Shown here one piece after another: positions 34,502-38,003 of a stretch of 38,003 bases of DNA; position 1 is the stretch's first letter, and each line of letters opens with the position of its first letter. Location of the stretch: assembly GCA_015485385.1 (NCBI GenBank), contig WFTS01000068.1, positions 1 through 38,003 on the forward strand, in the 5' to 3' direction. Under the pieces are notes generated by a model. The model was given only the letters and a program-made list of their open reading frames with translations. It searched no databases and was not told the DNA's origin. The translations under genes and the position numbers were made by a program. The DNA comes from Kordiimonadales bacterium (lineage in GTDB: Bacteria > Pseudomonadota > Alphaproteobacteria > Sphingomonadales > Kordiimonadaceae).

Positions 34502-35551
34502 TTACCCTAGGTGCCGGGCAAGATGAGGGCCAATCATATTGGCAATTGGTAAAGGCAGTTTCTTCCACAGATTAGTCATCAACCGATATTTAGCACTATT
34601 AGGGTTCAGGTTGCTTTTAACGGCACCGTCTGCCAATCGGCTCTGATATGCTAAAATTTTAGGCTCAAAGCCCCAATTTTTCTTAAACTTATAGGGCCCG
34701 GTGCCAATTTTACTGCGGCCAAAGTCAAAGCCTGTTTTACCCCGTTCTGCCGCGCGTAGCATCAATTGATAGTACATAAAATCATGTGCACCATATTTGC
34801 GCGCGCTCAAATTTCCGCCCGCATAATATGGTAACACCCAATCCCCGTGATAAAAGCTCATCAAGCTTGCAACGGCAGCGCCCTCAGGGGTGTAAATTAC
34901 TTGAATGTCCACATCATCACCGAATTCGGCCATAAACTGTGAAAAAAGCCCCTTGGGAAATACCGGCGTTCCAAGGTTGCGAACACTTTCCGCATATAAT
35001 TTGTAAAAACCGTCTAAATTCTTTTCCCAAGAACACGTAAGATCATGTTTCAAGCTCTTCCGTACTACAGCACGTTGCTTGCGCGGAATATCTAACAGAA
35101 TGTCCTCAGGCGTATTTTTCAGTGATTTGCGAAAGGTCGCGGACGTTGCGGCTTCCGTCTGCCAATTCACAGACCTAGCTTGGCTAACATCCTCGGTTCG
35201 GTATTCCAGAGAGGCTGCGCCCAATAATGTTGCTTGTTGCCACGCAAAATCATCTAAAGCCATCTTGATGTCATCAGTGTCGGCCAGAGGTCCTCCGTAT
35301 ACCGCAAACAACGTCGAAACCAACGCACTTCCAAATAAAAGGCTTTTCCTGTGTGCTAGTGGCAATATGCCAACAATGTTTCCAGTATCATCCTCTTCAG
35401 CGAGCAGGAAATAGCTCTTTTGCTTGCTACCGTTTTCTATAACGCTGCGCCAACCAGCACGGTGACAAAATGTACCTTTTGGATGCGCCAATACATAATG
35501 ATCCCATGCAACTGCATCTGAAGGTTTCATATGCCGAACGGTCACTGCCAT
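34502..35551 (-). CDS. FemAB-like XrtA-associated protein (GNAT fold)
   Basis: 349 residues. It is a FemAB/GNAT-type double acyltransferase: the N-terminus has WDHYVLAHPKGTFCHRAGWR, the middle LLDIPRKQRAVVRKSLKH, and the C-terminal half DFMYYQLMLRAAERGKTGFDFGRSK, then GPYKFKKNWGFEP, as in the exosortase A-associated FemAB family. Relatives use aminoacyl-tRNA or acyl donors; here a modification of the polysaccharide or its lipid carrier is likely, but unproven. The ATG overlaps the deacetylase stop by one base (TAATG). Confidence 0.9.
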   Translation of the reverse strand: MAVTVRHMKPSDAVAWDHYVLAHPKGTFCHRAGWRSVIENGSKQKSYFLLAEEDDTGNIVGILPLAHRKSLLFGSALVSTLFAVYGGPLADTDDIKMALDDFAWQQATLLGAASLEYRTEDVSQARSVNWQTEAATSATFRKSLKNTPEDILLDIPRKQRAVVRKSLKHDLTCSWEKNLDGFYKLYAESVRNLGTPVFPKGLFSQFMAEFGDDVDIQVIYTPEGAAVASLMSFYHGDWVLPYYAGGNLSARKYGAHDFMYYQLMLRAAERGKTGFDFGRSKIGTGPYKFKKNWGFEPKILAYQSRLADGAVKSNLNPNSAKYRLMTNLWKKLPLPIANMIGPHLARHLG

Positions 35552-36471
35552 TATTTGGCCGATCTATTGGGTTGGATGATTGTAGCAAAAATATCTTTCA
35601 TGCACCCCCAAGCAAATGCACGTGATATTTTATGCAGCTTTTTTGGCAGAGCCTTTTGTCCCGTATAATGACGGAACCGAGATAATAATGGCGCATTTTT
35701 CACATGCGGCTGACCAAGGTCCATCTCCCATGGGTGCATATATAAAATAGCTGGTGACTGTGCTTGCCTCGCTCCGCGCGCGATCATATACTCCGACAGA
35801 AAATAGGGAAGCAACCTAAAATACCCCCCACCCGATGCAGGCATCCTCAACAACGGAAAATCACAAACTGTCATAGGAATTTCCACGAAACCATTATCTG
35901 GGATTGGATAAAATGGCCTCCGAGGCGCTGATCTAGCGCCGTAATGATCTGTTTTAACAGGATAAAGGCTTGAAGAGTATTTGAAGCCAGCATCTGCCAG
36001 TTCTTCATAAGCCCACCAAACATCCGGTGTAAGAGAAAAACTAGGCGCACGGTATCCAATAACACTGCAATTAGTAGCGCTCTCCAGTAAATCCTTAGCG
36101 CGGCGAATATCAGCTCGAAATTCAGGCCGGCTCATGGTGAATATCCGCCCATGATCCATACCGTGACAGGCAATTTCATGTCCTGCCGCAGAGATTGCCT
36201 GTATAATATTGGGGTAACGTTCAGCAACGGAGCCTAACGCAAAGAAGGTTCCTTTAATTTCAAGCCGATGTAATAAATCTAAAACAGCAGATGTTTGTGT
36301 TTCAACACGGCTTTCTAAACCTGACCAGTTAGATTTATCAAAGGTGGTTTCAAATGCACCTACTTGAAACCACTCTTCAACATCTACAGTGAAGGCAAAT
36401 TTATTTTGGTCCCTCATTAACGATATATCAGCGGTGTGAAACTTCTGCTTTACAAAGAAATCAGCCGTCAT
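35551..36471 (-). CDS. XrtA-system polysaccharide deacetylase (NodB/DUF3473)
   Basis: 306 residues from ATG 36471, which overlaps the ATPase stop by 11 bp; a later ATG (36417, MRDQNKFAFTVDVEEW) is an alternative. The NodB domain has the catalytic/metal residues D30 (FTVDVEEWFQV) and the metal pair H103 and H107 (EIACHGMDHGR), then IGYRAPSFSLTPDVWWAY. The C-terminal part has ILYMHPWEMDLGQPH. It should remove acetyl groups from N-acetylated sugars of the exopolysaccharide. No signal peptide is seen, which is usual in this family. Confidence 0.92.
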   Translation of the reverse strand: MTADFFVKQKFHTADISLMRDQNKFAFTVDVEEWFQVGAFETTFDKSNWSGLESRVETQTSAVLDLLHRLEIKGTFFALGSVAERYPNIIQAISAAGHEIACHGMDHGRIFTMSRPEFRADIRRAKDLLESATNCSVIGYRAPSFSLTPDVWWAYEELADAGFKYSSSLYPVKTDHYGARSAPRRPFYPIPDNGFVEIPMTVCDFPLLRMPASGGGYFRLLPYFLSEYMIARGARQAQSPAILYMHPWEMDLGQPHVKNAPLLSRFRHYTGQKALPKKLHKISRAFAWGCMKDIFATIIQPNRSAK

Positions 36472-37495
36472 CGCCTTTTGATCCACCCGCTGCCAGCTGT
36501 GCCATGATGCTGGTCAATTTTTGAAGTGTCTCATCCTGCGATTTCATCATATCCTCAAGCTTACCAAGGCGGCCTTCCATTTCGTCATTGGGAGCCTTTG
36601 TTTCCAAAGGAATGCTTGCATCATTAGCTGACGTAGCGTGTTGGGCCATCGGCCTTGCAGAACTGGTTGAAACGACAGGGCGCGTATCGCTTGACATATC
36701 AGCAACAACCGCATTGATAACTTCTTCATCAATCGTGTGAATTTCTTCCAATGATCCATAAAGCAAAACACGGGAACAAAGCGTGTTTAACCGGCGCGGC
36801 ACTCCAGCACTATGTTCATAAATGGCCTCTACCGCCTCAGCAGTGAAGCATGGATCATTGTCCCAGCCAACAAGCTTAAGACGGTGTTCGATATAAAATG
36901 CCAGCTCTTCACGTTCCATAGGCTCAAGATGGTGTGTCGCTATTACACGCTGGCGCAGTTGCTCAAGTTCGGGCGCTACAAAAATACGCTCGCGGAATTC
37001 GGGCTGCCCCACTAAAAAGCTTTGAATCAGAGCTTTGTCGCCTTCTTGGAAGTTGGACAACATCCGCATTTCTTCCAAGGCCGCATTGGATAAATTTTGT
37101 GCCTCATCGACAACCAGCAGGGCACGGCGTCCCATTTTAAACTGCTCGCGCAGATGTTGCTCTAGGCGCGATAACAATTGACCCTTATCTTCAGCCTGGG
37201 CATCCAAGCCAAATGCGGCCACAACGCTTCGTAGAAGGTCTTCCGCACTTAACTGCGTAGATACGATCATCGCGGCGATAAATTCATTACGGTCTAAAGT
37301 ATCAAATAAGTGCCGAACCAAAGTGGTTTTACCAGTGCCGATATCACCAGTGACAATGATAAAACCCTCACCTTGGTTGAGCCCATAAGTAAGGTAAGCC
37401 ATCGCCTTTTTATGCGTGCGAGAGCTATAATAAAACCTTGGATCAGGAGTTAACTGAAACGGACGACCTTGTAGATTGTAAAAGCTCTCATACAT
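36461..37495 (-). CDS. XrtA-associated ATPase (ExeA/GspA-like AAA)
   Basis: 344 residues. The start MYESFYNLQGRPFQLTPDPRF is the common opening of ExeA-type AAA proteins. Walker A is GDIGTGKT (50-57), Walker B ALLVVDEAQ (125-133), and sensor-like segments follow in FLVGQPEF and GVPRRLNTLCSRVLL. The C-terminal 80 residues are low in complexity and end in a short coiled-coil (LGKLEDMMKSQDETLQKLTSIM) and a Gly-rich tail. In exosortase A loci this ATPase lies among polysaccharide polymerisation and export genes and is thought to drive chain-length control or assembly. It starts 6 bp after the outer-membrane protein gene. Confidence 0.92.
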   Translation of the reverse strand: MYESFYNLQGRPFQLTPDPRFYYSSRTHKKAMAYLTYGLNQGEGFIIVTGDIGTGKTTLVRHLFDTLDRNEFIAAMIVSTQLSAEDLLRSVVAAFGLDAQAEDKGQLLSRLEQHLREQFKMGRRALLVVDEAQNLSNAALEEMRMLSNFQEGDKALIQSFLVGQPEFRERIFVAPELEQLRQRVIATHHLEPMEREELAFYIEHRLKLVGWDNDPCFTAEAVEAIYEHSAGVPRRLNTLCSRVLLYGSLEEIHTIDEEVINAVVADMSSDTRPVVSTSSARPMAQHATSANDASIPLETKAPNDEMEGRLGKLEDMMKSQDETLQKLTSIMAQLAAGGSKGDDG

Positions 37496-37501
37496 AGCGG
37501 T

Positions 37502-38003
37502 TCAAAAAGTCCCTCGTAAATAGACCGTTAGCGCATTTTCTTCCAAATCAGAACCTTGTGCGCTTGATTGACGCTCTGAATGGTTAAATCCGATTGCAGC
37601 CTTGAAGTATCGCGATAAAGTCGTGGTCCAGTCAAGACTTGCTGTAATATAATTATCTACCCTAGTTTCGCCCTCAAATCTACTACGGCGATAGCTTGTT
37701 CTACCCTTAATCGATGATCTTTTCGTGATTTGCCGATCAAAGGTATAAGAAAGTCCTATTGAGGTTGCAGTTCCTGTGCCATCATCAAATGTGCGGCGTT
37801 CATAATTCGCAGTTAAACTCATCTTGGTACGCATTTGGCGCAACGTGAAGCCAGCCCTCGCGCTTTGCCTCCTGAAGTCTACATCTGAAAGTGTAAATAT
37901 TGGGTCCGTTTCATCAATAGGAAGCCCAGAAGAGTTTGAAATACCCAAATTTTCATCAAAGCCAAAATCCTGCAAACTGTTGTTGGTTACAATAGTGTTA
38001 GCA
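37502..38003 (-). CDS. XrtA/PEP-CTERM-associated outer-membrane beta-barrel protein, partial (N-terminus beyond the window)
   Basis: The frame is open from the stop at 37502 to the window edge (167 codons); no true start is seen. The sequence shows repeated amphipathic strands with alternating polar and hydrophobic residues (SLTANYERRTF, TSIGLSYTFDRQI, YITASLDWTTTL, KAAIGFNHSERQ) and ends in Phe (TVYLRGTF), the typical C-terminus of outer-membrane barrels read by BamA. With the downstream ATPase and exosortase genes this matches the TIGR03016-type outer-membrane protein, thought to take part in exopolysaccharide export. Only the C-terminal part is here. Confidence 0.85.
   Translation of the reverse strand, partial: ANTIVTNNSLQDFGFDENLGISNSSGLPIDETDPIFTLSDVDFRRQSARAGFTLRQMRTKMSLTANYERRTFDDGTGTATSIGLSYTFDRQITKRSSIKGRTSYRRSRFEGETRVDNYITASLDWTTTLSRYFKAAIGFNHSERQSSAQGSDLEENALTVYLRGTF

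Noticed and set aside
1-38003. CRISPR arrays, tRNA or rRNA genes, insertion sequences, prophage
   Set aside because: No regularly spaced repeats, cloverleaf sequences, transposase or phage-like genes were seen in reading the window; gaps are mostly short.

Overview
The window looks like chromosomal DNA of an alphaproteobacterium of moderate GC content. The signs are a C4-pathway 5-aminolevulinate synthase (hemA), a cysteine-free PBGS (hemB), a Ros/MucR regulator, a CBP3-type cytochrome bc1 chaperone, the rpiB-glyA-nrdR-ribD-ribE-ribBA-ribH-nusB-thiL gene order and an exosortase A (XrtA) exopolysaccharide locus. A marine Kordiimonadales-like lineage would fit, but this is inference from gene content only. 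No tRNA, rRNA, CRISPR array, insertion sequence or prophage gene was seen.

Layout. (1) 1-3085, minus strand: cytochrome bc1 chaperone, YceD/DUF177, plsX, ihfA and a MerR regulator cut by the window edge. fabH, often found between plsX and ihfA, is absent. (2) 3254-3751, plus: a BamE-like lipoprotein, separated by a bidirectional terminator from hppA, a K+-independent proton-pumping pyrophosphatase. (3) 6191-13845, minus: a housekeeping run from rpiB and glyA through nrdR, riboflavin synthesis (ribD, ribE, ribBA with a degenerate GTP cyclohydrolase II half, ribH), nusB, thiL and a FliL-like membrane protein. (4) 14125-17919: mucR (+), a small DUF6898-like protein, hemA (-), a MarR/LdtR-like regulator (-) and hemB (+). 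An unusual inverted repeat covers the hemA start. (5) 17922-25844, minus: a haem-binding beta-barrel protein, a secreted C-type-lectin-like protein, trmJ, cysS, gltX, nadE and class II DAHP synthase. (6) 26078-26752, plus: a phosphoglycolate phosphatase-like HAD protein. (7) 26703-38003, minus: the accessory block.

The accessory block has two parts. The upstream part (38003 down to 29887) is a tightly packed XrtA operon: outer-membrane beta-barrel (partial), ATPase, polysaccharide deacetylase, FemAB-like protein, glycosyltransferase, exosortase A fused to an EpsI domain, and an asparagine-synthase-like amidotransferase. After a 107-bp gap holding an inverted repeat comes a four-gene cassette. 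It encodes a Tat-exported Asp/His/Cys-rich protein of unknown function, a PqqD-like peptide chaperone, an HPr-kinase-related kinase and a nucleotidyltransferase, the last three joined by 4-bp ATGA overlaps. This set of enzymes resembles the tailoring module of phosphorylated lasso peptides (PqqD-like recognition element, HprK-like kinase, nucleotidyltransferase, asparagine-synthase homologue), but no lasso precursor or leader protease is visible. The Tat protein is the best candidate substrate. This cassette is the strongest candidate for a poorly described system in the window.
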